A stretch of 36,981 nt of DNA from Hydrogenophaga sp. (GTDB taxonomy: Bacteria > Pseudomonadota > Gammaproteobacteria > Burkholderiales > Burkholderiaceae_C), in the NCBI RefSeq assembly GCF_026125825.1, contig NZ_JAHCKK010000043.1, positions 1-36,981 of the forward strand. Direction: 5' to 3'. This document shows positions 16,638-23,085 of the stretch, piece by piece (within the stretch, counting starts at the first letter, position 1; every line of letters begins with the position of its first letter). The notes under the pieces are model-generated. The model was not told the origin of the DNA, did not search any database, and was given only the letters and a program-made list of their open reading frames with translations. The translations under genes and the position numbers were made by a program.

Positions 16638-17027
16638 ATGCCCCATCCCGACACGCTCGAACGTTTCATCGCCCTGGTGGAGCAGAACGCCCATGACCAG
16701 GCCATCGAAGAGTTTTACGCGCCCCACGCCAGCATGCAGGAAAACCAGGCCCCCCCGCGCGTGGGCCGTGACCAACTGCTGGCCAGCGAACGCCAGGTGA
16801 TGGCGCGCGCGGCGTCCATCAGATCGCGCTGCGTGCGCCCGGTGCTCGTCAACGGTGACCATGTGGTGATCCGCTGGAAGTTCCGCTTCGTCTGGCGCGA
16901 CGAGTCGGTCACCGAAATGGAAGAGCTGGCCTGGCAGCGCTGGGAGGGCGAGCGCATCGTGTCCGAGCAGTTCTTCTACGACCCGGCGCAGCGCACGCCG
17001 CAACCGCCGGCCGGGGTGGCGATATGA
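16638..17027 (+). CDS. SnoaL/NTF2-like family protein
   Basis: A 129-residue protein with the cone-shaped NTF2/SnoaL fold. Evidence is the helical start LERFIALVEQNAHDQAIEEFYAPHASMQENQ, followed by strands VLVNGDHVVIRWKFRF and EELAWQRWEGERIVSEQFFYDP, the standard end of the fold. It overlaps the DGPF gene by 4 nt. SnoaL-like proteins bind small hydrophobic molecules or act as cyclases, isomerases or hydrolases. Which applies here cannot be told. Confidence in the fold is good, in function low. Confidence 0.8.
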   Translation: MPHPDTLERFIALVEQNAHDQAIEEFYAPHASMQENQAPPRVGRDQLLASERQVMARAASIRSRCVRPVLVNGDHVVIRWKFRFVWRDESVTEMEELAWQRWEGERIVSEQFFYDPAQRTPQPPAGVAI

Positions 17028-17413
17028 GTGCGGACAACGAGCCGCAGGAATTCCTGGTGATCTCGCGCGGGCAGTGGGACGCCGACAAGTCGCCCGAGGA
17101 GATCCAGGCCGCGATCGACCGCTTCTACGCCTGGCACGGCGAGATGGTGGCCAGGGGTGTGATGCGCGCAGGCCAGCGGCTGGCGCGCGAGGGCCGGCTG
17201 GTCACGCGCGAGCGCATCGTGGATGGGCCCTTCGCCGAGGCCAAGGAGGTGGTGGGCGGTTTCTGGTTTGTGCGCGCGGCCAGCCTGGAGGAAGCGGCGC
17301 GCCTCTCGGCTGGCAACCCCTGCCTGGCCTGCGGCCTGCAGTACGAGATCCGGCCCTTCGAGCCGGTGCGCGCCAGCGCCTATGCGCTGACGAGCGAGAC
17401 GCCCAGGTCCTAG
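17024..17413 (+). CDS. YCII-related DGPF-domain protein (third of three)
   Basis: A 129-residue YCII/DGPF protein with DGPFAEAKE at residues 67-75. It starts by a 4-nt overlap with the SnoaL-like gene and its stop overlaps the converging Bug gene at 17410-17413. It has an acidic N-terminal extension (MSADNEPQEF) that the other two copies lack. This ties the monooxygenase group to the sigma factor operon 3 kb upstream, since DGPF proteins accompany ECF42 sigma factors. No ECF42-like promoter was found close upstream. Confidence 0.85.
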   Translation: MSADNEPQEFLVISRGQWDADKSPEEIQAAIDRFYAWHGEMVARGVMRAGQRLAREGRLVTRERIVDGPFAEAKEVVGGFWFVRAASLEEAARLSAGNPCLACGLQYEIRPFEPVRASAYALTSETPRS

Positions 17414-18408
17414 TCGTTGGCCTTGAAGCCGGTGGCCTGGACGACCCGCGCCCAGCGCGCCGTCTCGCTCGCGATGGTGGCCGCGAAGGTCTCGCCGTTT
17501 TCCTGCGGCACGTCAAAACCCTGTGCTTCGAGCTTGGCCTTGTAGTCCGCGTCTGCCTGCGCCTTGACGGCGGCGGCCTGGATCTGGTCCATCACCGCCT
17601 TGGGCGTGGCCGACGGAGCCATGAGGCCGAACCACACGGTGGCGCTCAGGTCCGGGTAGCCGAGCTCGGCCAGGCTGGGCACCTGGGGCAGGAACCGGGT
17701 GCGCTCGCGCGACGTGACCGCGATGGCGTGGAGCTTGCCGCTTTGCAGATGCGGCAGCGCCCCCTGCAACTGCGCGAAACCCAGCCGCACCTGGCCGCCG
17801 AGCAGGTCGGTGATCTGCGGCGCGCTGCCTTTGTAGGGCACGTGCACCATGTCCAGCTTGAAGCGCTCGTTGAGCTGGAAGCCCAGGAAATGCGAGGGCG
17901 TGCCCGGGCTGAACGAGGCGTAGGTGACCTGACCCGGGTTGGCCGCCACCCACTTCACCAGATCGGGCAGGGTCCTGGCCGGCACGGAGGGGTGGGTCAC
18001 CAGCACCAGCGGGTTCTCGACGCCTTTGGCGATCGGCTTGAAGTCCGACTGCTTCCAGCGCAGCGCCGGGTAGACCGAGGGGTTGATGGTGAACATGGCC
18101 TGGGTGCTGATCCACAGCGTGTGGCCATCGGCCGCCGCGTTGCGCACCTGCTCGGCGCTGAGGTTGCCGTTGGCCCCGCCCTTGTTCTCCACCACGAAGG
18201 TGCCGCCGGTCTGTTTCGCCAGTTGATCGGCGAGCGCGCGCCCGTACACGTCCACCGCGCCGCCCGCAGGCGTGCCCACGACCAGCGTCACCGGCTTGAC
18301 CGGCCAGGCCTGGGCGAGGGCGTGGGGCGCGGCCAGGCCGGCCAGGAGGGTGAACAGGGCGGCGCGCAGCGAGCGCGGGCCGCAGGAAGCGAAACGGGGC
18401 GATGGCAT
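17410..18408 (-). CDS. Bug-family tripartite tricarboxylate transporter substrate-binding protein
   Basis: A 332-residue periplasmic Bug protein. The signal peptide (about 32 residues, basic start, hydrophobic core, ALA end) precedes QAWPVKPVTLVVG. Family features are TPAGGAVDVYGRALADQL, FVVENKGGANGNLSAEQV and PYKGSAPQITDLLGGQV. The ATG at 18408 has GGAGAC upstream; longer in-frame starts would add an unlikely N-terminus over the operator region. It is divergent from a MarR regulator with a clear inverted repeat between them, so it is probably MarR-controlled. No membrane partner genes are nearby; the ligand is unknown. Confidence 0.92.
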   Translation of the reverse strand: MPSPRFASCGPRSLRAALFTLLAGLAAPHALAQAWPVKPVTLVVGTPAGGAVDVYGRALADQLAKQTGGTFVVENKGGANGNLSAEQVRNAAADGHTLWISTQAMFTINPSVYPALRWKQSDFKPIAKGVENPLVLVTHPSVPARTLPDLVKWVAANPGQVTYASFSPGTPSHFLGFQLNERFKLDMVHVPYKGSAPQITDLLGGQVRLGFAQLQGALPHLQSGKLHAIAVTSRERTRFLPQVPSLAELGYPDLSATVWFGLMAPSATPKAVMDQIQAAAVKAQADADYKAKLEAQGFDVPQENGETFAATIASETARWARVVQATGFKAND

Positions 18409-18443
18409 GGGATGTCTCCAGAGGAATGTTCGATGGCCTCTTT

Positions 18444-18467
18444 CCAATCTATGCGCTCTCGGATTGG
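18444..18467. promoter_or_regulatory. Second inverted half-site pair, CCAATC-N12-GATTGG
   Basis: CCAATC (18444-18449) and GATTGG (18462-18467) are inverted copies of the half-site found in the adjacent operator. They could extend MarR binding toward the Bug gene promoter or allow two dimers to bind. Confidence 0.45.
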
Positions 18468-18476
18468 TTGACCAAT
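18463..18476. promoter_or_regulatory. Probable MarR operator
   Basis: ATTGGT-TG-ACCAAT is a perfect 6-bp inverted repeat with a 2-nt centre in the 109-nt gap between divergent Bug and marR genes. Length and symmetry fit MarR-family operators. On the minus strand, a possible Bug promoter with -10 TAGATT overlaps the site. Confidence 0.6.
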
Positions 18477-18517
18477 ACAACTATGCTCAGGGTATTCACG
18501 GGTGGAGCCGATGTGTG

Positions 18518-18991
18518 ATGGGTGAACTCTTTCTCTACCGCCTGACCCGCCTGCAGGCGGTCGCTGTTGCGCCGGTCGGGCGGCTGTGCCAGGCGCGCTA
18601 TGGCGTCTCGCGCCGCGAATGGCGGCTGATCGTGGTGCTGGCGCGGCACGGCCCGGTGCTGTCGTCGGAGCTGGCGGACCTCGCGCAGCTGGACCGCGCG
18701 CGCACCTCGCGCATCGTCACGACCCTGGTCGACCTCAGGCTCGCCGCGCGCGAGGTGATACCGAGCGACCGCCGGCAGGCGAGGGTCTCCCTGACGGACA
18801 AGGGCCGCGCGCTGTACGACGAGTTTCTGCCGGTGGTCGTGGAGCTCAATCGGCAACTGCTGCAGGCGCTGGAGCCTGGGGAAATCGCGCAGCTCGACGG
18901 GTTGATGGACCGCCTGGCCGAGCGCGCGAAGGCCAACCTGGCGGCGCTGGACTTGCCCAAGCAGAGGCGATCGCGCCCCGTGCGGCGCTAG
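18518..18991 (+). CDS. MarR-family transcriptional regulator
   Basis: A 157-residue MarR repressor. The winged helix is LSSELADLAQLDRARTSRIV followed by RLAAREVIPSDRRQARVSLT and the recognition-wing DKGRALYDEF. ATG 18518 is preceded by GGAG at 18503-18506, and a GTG lies one codon upstream. It is divergent from the Bug gene across an inverted-repeat operator, a standard layout for MarR regulators sensing the neighbouring gene's ligand or product. Its stop overlaps the converging LysR gene by 4 nt. Confidence 0.9.
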   Translation: MGELFLYRLTRLQAVAVAPVGRLCQARYGVSRREWRLIVVLARHGPVLSSELADLAQLDRARTSRIVTTLVDLRLAAREVIPSDRRQARVSLTDKGRALYDEFLPVVVELNRQLLQALEPGEIAQLDGLMDRLAERAKANLAALDLPKQRRSRPVRR

Positions 18992-19923
18992 CGCCCGCCG
19001 CCGTTGCGGCCCTTCGGCTGTGGCTGCGTCGGCCAGGCCTGCATGCGGAAGGCCTCGACGAGGAAGTCGATCAGCAGCCGAACCTTGGGCGAGACGAACT
19101 TGCGCGAGGGATAGACCACGTACACGCCCAACTCGATGGAGCGGTACTCGGGCATCAGCTCGACCAGCGTGCCGGCCTGCAGGTCCGGGCCCACGAGGAA
19201 CGAGGGCTGCAGCACGATGCCCTGGTGGCGCAGGGCCGCGAGGCGGCAGGTGTCGCCGTTGTTGCAGCGCAGCCGGGGCGAGACTTTCACCGTGACCGCT
19301 CCCTGGGGCCCGGTGAAGCTCCAGTGGTCGCCCATCGAGAACAGGCTGTAGGCCGCCACCTGGTGCTGAGCCAGTTCGGCAGGATGGCGGGGCGTGCCAT
19401 GCTGGCGCAGGTAGCCGGGCGAGGCGCACAGCACCAGGCGCGTGCTCGCGATCTGGCGGCTCACCAGGCTGGAATCGGGCAGGCGCGCGATGCGCACCGC
19501 CAGGTCGAAACCTTCCTCCACCAGATCGACGACGCGGTCGGACAGGGTCACGTCCAGCGTGAGCTTGGGGTGGCTGGCCATGAAGGCCATCCACAGCGGC
19601 GCCAGGTGCAGCAGGCCGAAGGTGAAGGGCGCGTTCACTCGCAACAGCCCGGTGGCCTCACCGCTGCGCGAGGTGATCTCCGCCTCGGCCTCGTCCACCG
19701 AGGCCAGCACCTCCTTGCAGCGCGCGTGGAACACCTCGCCCTCTGGCGTGAGCGAGAGGCGCCGCGTCGTGCGGTTGAGCAGGCGCACGCCCAGGTGGGC
19801 CTCCAGCTCCGCCACGTGCCGCGACACCGCCGCCTTGGACATGGGCAACGCGTCCGAGGCCGCGACAAAGCTGCCGGCATCCACCACCGCCACAAACACC
19901 CGCATGGCTTCAAGTCGGTCCAT
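18988..19923 (-). CDS. LysR-type transcriptional regulator
   Basis: A 311-residue LysR regulator of the CrgA/AaeR-like subgroup. The N-terminal MDRLEAMRVFVAVVDAGSF leads into the helix-turn-helix SKAAVSRHVAELEAHLGVRL, then LLNRTTRRLSLTPEG. The effector domain starts near residue 90 (GLLRVNAPFTFG) with the subgroup's DLAVRIARLPDSSLV. It is divergent from the extradiol dioxygenase gene across 98 nt of AT-rich DNA and is probably its regulator. The C-terminus is Pro/Gly/Arg-rich. Confidence 0.92.
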   Translation of the reverse strand: MDRLEAMRVFVAVVDAGSFVAASDALPMSKAAVSRHVAELEAHLGVRLLNRTTRRLSLTPEGEVFHARCKEVLASVDEAEAEITSRSGEATGLLRVNAPFTFGLLHLAPLWMAFMASHPKLTLDVTLSDRVVDLVEEGFDLAVRIARLPDSSLVSRQIASTRLVLCASPGYLRQHGTPRHPAELAQHQVAAYSLFSMGDHWSFTGPQGAVTVKVSPRLRCNNGDTCRLAALRHQGIVLQPSFLVGPDLQAGTLVELMPEYRSIELGVYVVYPSRKFVSPKVRLLIDFLVEAFRMQAWPTQPQPKGRNGGGR

Positions 19924-20021
19924 TTGTCTCTTTATTTGGAACAGTCTGTCTCATTGAACCATGTTTATATCTTTGTGTGGAACTTTTAAAGTCCTTGCAT
20001 CGATGTTTTGAAAGACCCGCC

Positions 20022-20822
20022 ATGAACCGCCTGCCCACCTTGTTTGTCTCTCACGGCGCGCCCACGTTCGCGCTGGAACCTGGCCTGGCCGGCCCGAAAC
20101 TTCAGGCGCTGGGCGCTGCGTTGCCCCGGCCCAGGGCGGTGCTCATCGTCTCGCCGCACTGGATGACGCGCGGCGCGCGCGTGGGCCTGAGCGAACAGCC
20201 CGCCACCATCCACGACTTCGGCGGCTTCCCACAGCCGCTCTACGAAATCACCTACCCGGCCACCGGGCACGCCGAGCTGGCCCGCCGCACGCTGGACGCA
20301 CTGACGAGCGCAGGCTGGCCGGCCCAAGGCGAGGAACACCGGGGCCTGGACCATGGCGCCTGGGTGCCGCTGCTTTACCTGTATCCGGACGCCGACGTGC
20401 CGGTGTTCCAGGTCTCGCTGCCGCACGGGCTGGACGCGGCCGGTGCCTGGGCCTTCGGGCAGGCGCTCGCGCCGCTGCGCGACGAGGGCGTGCTGGTGAT
20501 CGGCTCGGGCAGCCTGACCCACAACCTCTACGAATTCCGCAGCGGGCATGGCGACGACGCGGCTTATGCCGCCGAGTTCGTGGCCTGGGTGCGCGAGGCC
20601 GTGCGCCAGGGCGACAGCGCGCGCGTGCGCCGCACGCTGGACGACGCGCCGCATGCGCAACGCGCCCACCCGACCACCGAGCACTTCCTTCCCTTGCTGG
20701 TGGCGGCCGGCGCGGCCGGCGAGGGCGCTGCCGCCGAGGTGATCGATGGCGGCATCGCGCACGGTGTGCTGTCGATGGACAGTGTTGTCTTCGGCGCGCC
20801 CACGCCGCTGCCACAGCACTGA
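20022..20822 (+). CDS. DODA-type/LigB-family extradiol dioxygenase (YgiD-like)
   Basis: A 266-residue class III extradiol dioxygenase-fold protein, similar along its length to E. coli YgiD (4,5-DOPA extradiol dioxygenase). Metal-ligand positions are His11 (FVSHGAP), His46 (SPHW) and His221 (TTEHFLPLL). His167 (SGSLTHNLYEF) fits the catalytic base. Other landmarks are TIHDFGGFPQPLYE and LDHGAWVPLLYLYPDADV. The start at 20022 gives the family N-terminus. It is divergent from a LysR gene. It could open catechol-type rings, but members of this family vary in substrate and some lack activity on natural catechols. Confidence 0.88.
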   Translation: MNRLPTLFVSHGAPTFALEPGLAGPKLQALGAALPRPRAVLIVSPHWMTRGARVGLSEQPATIHDFGGFPQPLYEITYPATGHAELARRTLDALTSAGWPAQGEEHRGLDHGAWVPLLYLYPDADVPVFQVSLPHGLDAAGAWAFGQALAPLRDEGVLVIGSGSLTHNLYEFRSGHGDDAAYAAEFVAWVREAVRQGDSARVRRTLDDAPHAQRAHPTTEHFLPLLVAAGAAGEGAAAEVIDGGIAHGVLSMDSVVFGAPTPLPQH

Positions 20823-20833
20823 CACACACGGCC

Positions 20834-20847
20834 GGTCCAATCGGACC
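20834..20847 (+). promoter_or_regulatory. Hairpin directly before the glycosyltransferase start
   Basis: GGTCC-AATC-GGACC forms a perfect 5-bp stem ending one base before the ATG at 20848, where a ribosome site would be expected. It could lower translation initiation of this gene. A chance match is possible. Confidence 0.3.
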
Positions 20848-22005
20848 ATGCGAACCGTCGACCTGATCTACTTCAACGCCGGTGGCGGCCACCGCGCCTC
20901 GGCCCTGGCGCTGGAGGCGGTGCTGCGCGAACAGGCCATCCCCTGGAACGTGCGGCTGATCAACCTCTTCGAGGTGCTCGACCCCAAAGGCAAGTTCCAG
21001 CAGATGACCGGGAGCGCGCCGGAGGACTGGTACAACCGGCGCCTGGCGCGTGGCTGGACCATCGGCATGGCGCAGGAACTCAAGCTGTTGCAAGGCCTGA
21101 TCCGCCTGGCACACCCCATGCTGCTGCGCCAGCTGCAGCAGCACTGGCTGCGCACCGAGCCGGACCTGGTGGTCTCGCTGGTGCCCAACTTCAACCGCGC
21201 CATGGTCGAGAGCCTGGGTGCGTCCTTGCCCGGCGTGCCCTACGTCACCGTGCTGACCGATCTGGCCGATGTGCCGCCGAGTTTCTGGATCGAGCGCGAC
21301 CCGCGCCAGCACCTCGTCTGCGGCACGCCGCGCGCGGTGGAGCAGGCGTTGGCGCTGGGTCGCGCGGCCGAGCGGGTGCACGCCACCTCCGGCATGATCA
21401 TCCGCCCCGAGTTCTACCAGCCCCTGCGGCTGGACCGGGAGCAGGAGCTGCGCCAGCTCGGGCTGGACCCTTCGCGGCCGACCGGCATCGTGATGTTCGG
21501 CGGCCATGGTTCCAAGGCCATGCGGGGCATCGCAGAGCGCCTGAGCGCCAGCACGCAATTGATTCTGATCTGCGGCCACAACAAGGCCCTGGCTGCGCGG
21601 CTGCAGGCGCTGCCGCGCAGCGCGCCGCGCTGCGTGGTGGGTTTCAGCACCGAGGTGCCGCGCTACATGCGCTTGGCCGATTTCTTCATCGGCAAGCCCG
21701 GGCCGGGCAGCTTGAGTGAGGCCGTGCAGCAGGGCCTGCCCGTCATCGTGGTGGACAACGCCTGGACCATGCCGCAGGAGCGCTACAACGCGCACTGGGT
21801 GCGCGAGAACGGCCTGGGCATCGTGCTGCGCAGCTTCCGGGGCATCGAGGCGGCGGTGGCGCGGTTGATGGCGGACCTGGAGGGCCACCGTGCCCGTGTG
21901 CGCCGCATGGACAACCGCGCGCTGTTCGAGATCCCGCAGATTCTCGAGCGCGTGCTGGAGGAGGCGCAGGCCGCGGTGCAACCGCCCGCGTTCGGCAAGG
22001 TGTGA
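20848..22005 (+). CDS. MGDG synthase-like glycosyltransferase (GT28-type)
   Basis: A 385-residue GT-B fold glycosyltransferase of the monogalactosyldiacylglycerol synthase/MurG-like family. The N-terminal LIYFNAGGGHRASALALEA (NAGGGH at residues 10-15) is the MGDG-synthase signature. The C-terminal half holds IVMFGGHGSKAM and the nucleotide-sugar site FFIGKPGPGSLSEAVQQGLP. No signal peptide or membrane helix is seen; such enzymes act at the membrane face. It starts 25 nt after the dioxygenase stop, with no good ribosome site. Substrate may be a lipid such as diacylglycerol, but neighbouring genes give no support. Confidence 0.85.
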   Translation: MRTVDLIYFNAGGGHRASALALEAVLREQAIPWNVRLINLFEVLDPKGKFQQMTGSAPEDWYNRRLARGWTIGMAQELKLLQGLIRLAHPMLLRQLQQHWLRTEPDLVVSLVPNFNRAMVESLGASLPGVPYVTVLTDLADVPPSFWIERDPRQHLVCGTPRAVEQALALGRAAERVHATSGMIIRPEFYQPLRLDREQELRQLGLDPSRPTGIVMFGGHGSKAMRGIAERLSASTQLILICGHNKALAARLQALPRSAPRCVVGFSTEVPRYMRLADFFIGKPGPGSLSEAVQQGLPVIVVDNAWTMPQERYNAHWVRENGLGIVLRSFRGIEAAVARLMADLEGHRARVRRMDNRALFEIPQILERVLEEAQAAVQPPAFGKV

Positions 22006-22398
22006 ATCGGCGCGCCGTGCGCTGATGCGGTCAAAAATCTCAAGGTCGAGACGCCAAGGCTCATGGTGAGACCGCAGGAAAAGGAGGAGCAACCGCATCG
22101 GCTGCTTTTGTCTCGCAAGCGAAAGAAGCCTTCGGTGGCATCCCTGAGTCGGGATCTGGGCTTCACCCGAAAAAAGGAGACACCGATGGCGTTCGCTTGT
22201 TTGACGGCAACGACCTAAGTGATGAGGCCACGGACCGCTGCATCGGCTTCAACTGCCGGAGCAAGTCGGAGCGACGAGATCACGGGTGGTATCGACGGCT
22301 GGAGGTCACGCAGCCGATATCCGGGCAGGTAACAGGCCGCTTTATTTTTACCAAGCACGTGCTTGCTAAAATTAAACCATGCTGCTATCGTGCCGCGC
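22006..22398. other. Hairpin-rich, lower-GC non-coding region
   Basis: About 390 nt without a recognisable gene. It holds several strong stems on the plus strand: GATGCGGT (22024-22031) with ACCGCATC (22092-22099); GGCTGCTTT (22100-22108) with AAAGAAGCC (22122-22130, one mismatch); TTCGGTG (22131-22137) with CACCCGAA (22164-22171, one bulge) around ATCCC/GGGAT; and CGGCTG (22296-22301) with CAGCCG (22311-22316). A good ribosome site (22175-22180) precedes a 10-codon ORF (22186-22218). The right end contains the TetR promoter. It could encode a structured RNA. No known riboswitch consensus was matched by eye. Confidence 0.5.
22352..22372 (+). promoter_or_regulatory. TetR operator palindrome and -10 element
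   Basis: CAAGCACGTGCTTG (22352-22365) is a perfect 14-bp palindrome. TAAAAT (22367-22372) is a 5/6 match to a -10 box right after it, and a weak TTTACC (22347-22352) precedes it. The site lies 34 nt before the TetR start, so TetR binding would block its own operon. Confidence 0.7.
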
Positions 22399-23085
22399 AT
22401 GAGCCTGGCCGATACCGAACTTCCCCCCACCGCCGAGGTGCCGCGCCGCCCGCGCGGGCGTCCGCGCAAGACCGCCGATGAACGCGACGACGGCAACCGC
22501 CGCCGCGAGCTCGTGGCCGGTGCGGCCCGCCTGTTCCGCCAGCAGGGCTTTGCCGCCACCAGCACGCGCGACATTGCCGCCGCCGTGGGCATGCGCTCAG
22601 GCTCGCCCTTCTATCACTTCGAAAGCAAGGAAGCCCTGCTCGGCGCCGTGATGCTCGAAGGCATGCAGGGCGCGCTGCGGCGTCAGCAGGCCGCGCTGGC
22701 CGGTCTGCCACCCGGCGCCCCGCCTCGCGAGCGCCTGCGCGTGCTCATGCGCAACCACTTCGATGTGCTGCTGGGGCCGGACAGCGATTTCATTCCGGTG
22801 ATGCTGTACGAATGGCGCTCGCTCAACACCGCGCAGCGCGGCGAGGTCAATCAGCTCAAGGACCGGTATGAGGGCGACTGGGTGCCTGAGCTCGAAGCGC
22901 TGCACGCGCAAGGCCAGCTCGGCGCCGATCCGGCGCTTGCACGTCTCATGATCTTCGGCGCGCTCAACTGGTCGGCCCAGTGGTACGTGCCGCCCTCGGG
23001 CCGCAGCGCCAAGGCGCGTGCGCGCGTCTCGCTCGACGAGCTCACCGAATCGGCCTTGAAACTTTTTCTGAAGGAGCCGGCATGA
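22399..23085 (+). CDS. TetR-family transcriptional regulator
   Basis: A 228-residue TetR repressor. After a basic, Pro/Arg-rich lead (RRPRGRPRKTADERDD), the helix-turn-helix is at residues about 55-80 (TSTRDIAAAVGMRSGSPFYH). The ligand domain follows with FDVLLGPDSDFIPVMLYEW. ATG 22399 is chosen; a TTG at 22363 would lie inside the operator. It overlaps the SDR gene by 4 nt (23082-23085), so it is the first gene of an eight-gene operon for acyl-CoA breakdown and probably represses it through the 14-bp palindrome. The inducer is likely an acyl-CoA intermediate. Confidence 0.92.
   Translation: MSLADTELPPTAEVPRRPRGRPRKTADERDDGNRRRELVAGAARLFRQQGFAATSTRDIAAAVGMRSGSPFYHFESKEALLGAVMLEGMQGALRRQQAALAGLPPGAPPRERLRVLMRNHFDVLLGPDSDFIPVMLYEWRSLNTAQRGEVNQLKDRYEGDWVPELEALHAQGQLGADPALARLMIFGALNWSAQWYVPPSGRSAKARARVSLDELTESALKLFLKEPA

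Noticed and set aside
22024-22200. c-di-GMP (GEMM) or SAH riboswitch
   Set aside because: Fragments such as CACCGATGG and GGAGGAGC look similar to parts of these motifs, but the conserved cores and stem order do not match.
22026-22400. Open frame through the hairpin-rich block as a protein gene
   Set aside because: The frame has no start with a ribosome site, reads into the TetR promoter and operator, and its translation has no recognisable feature.
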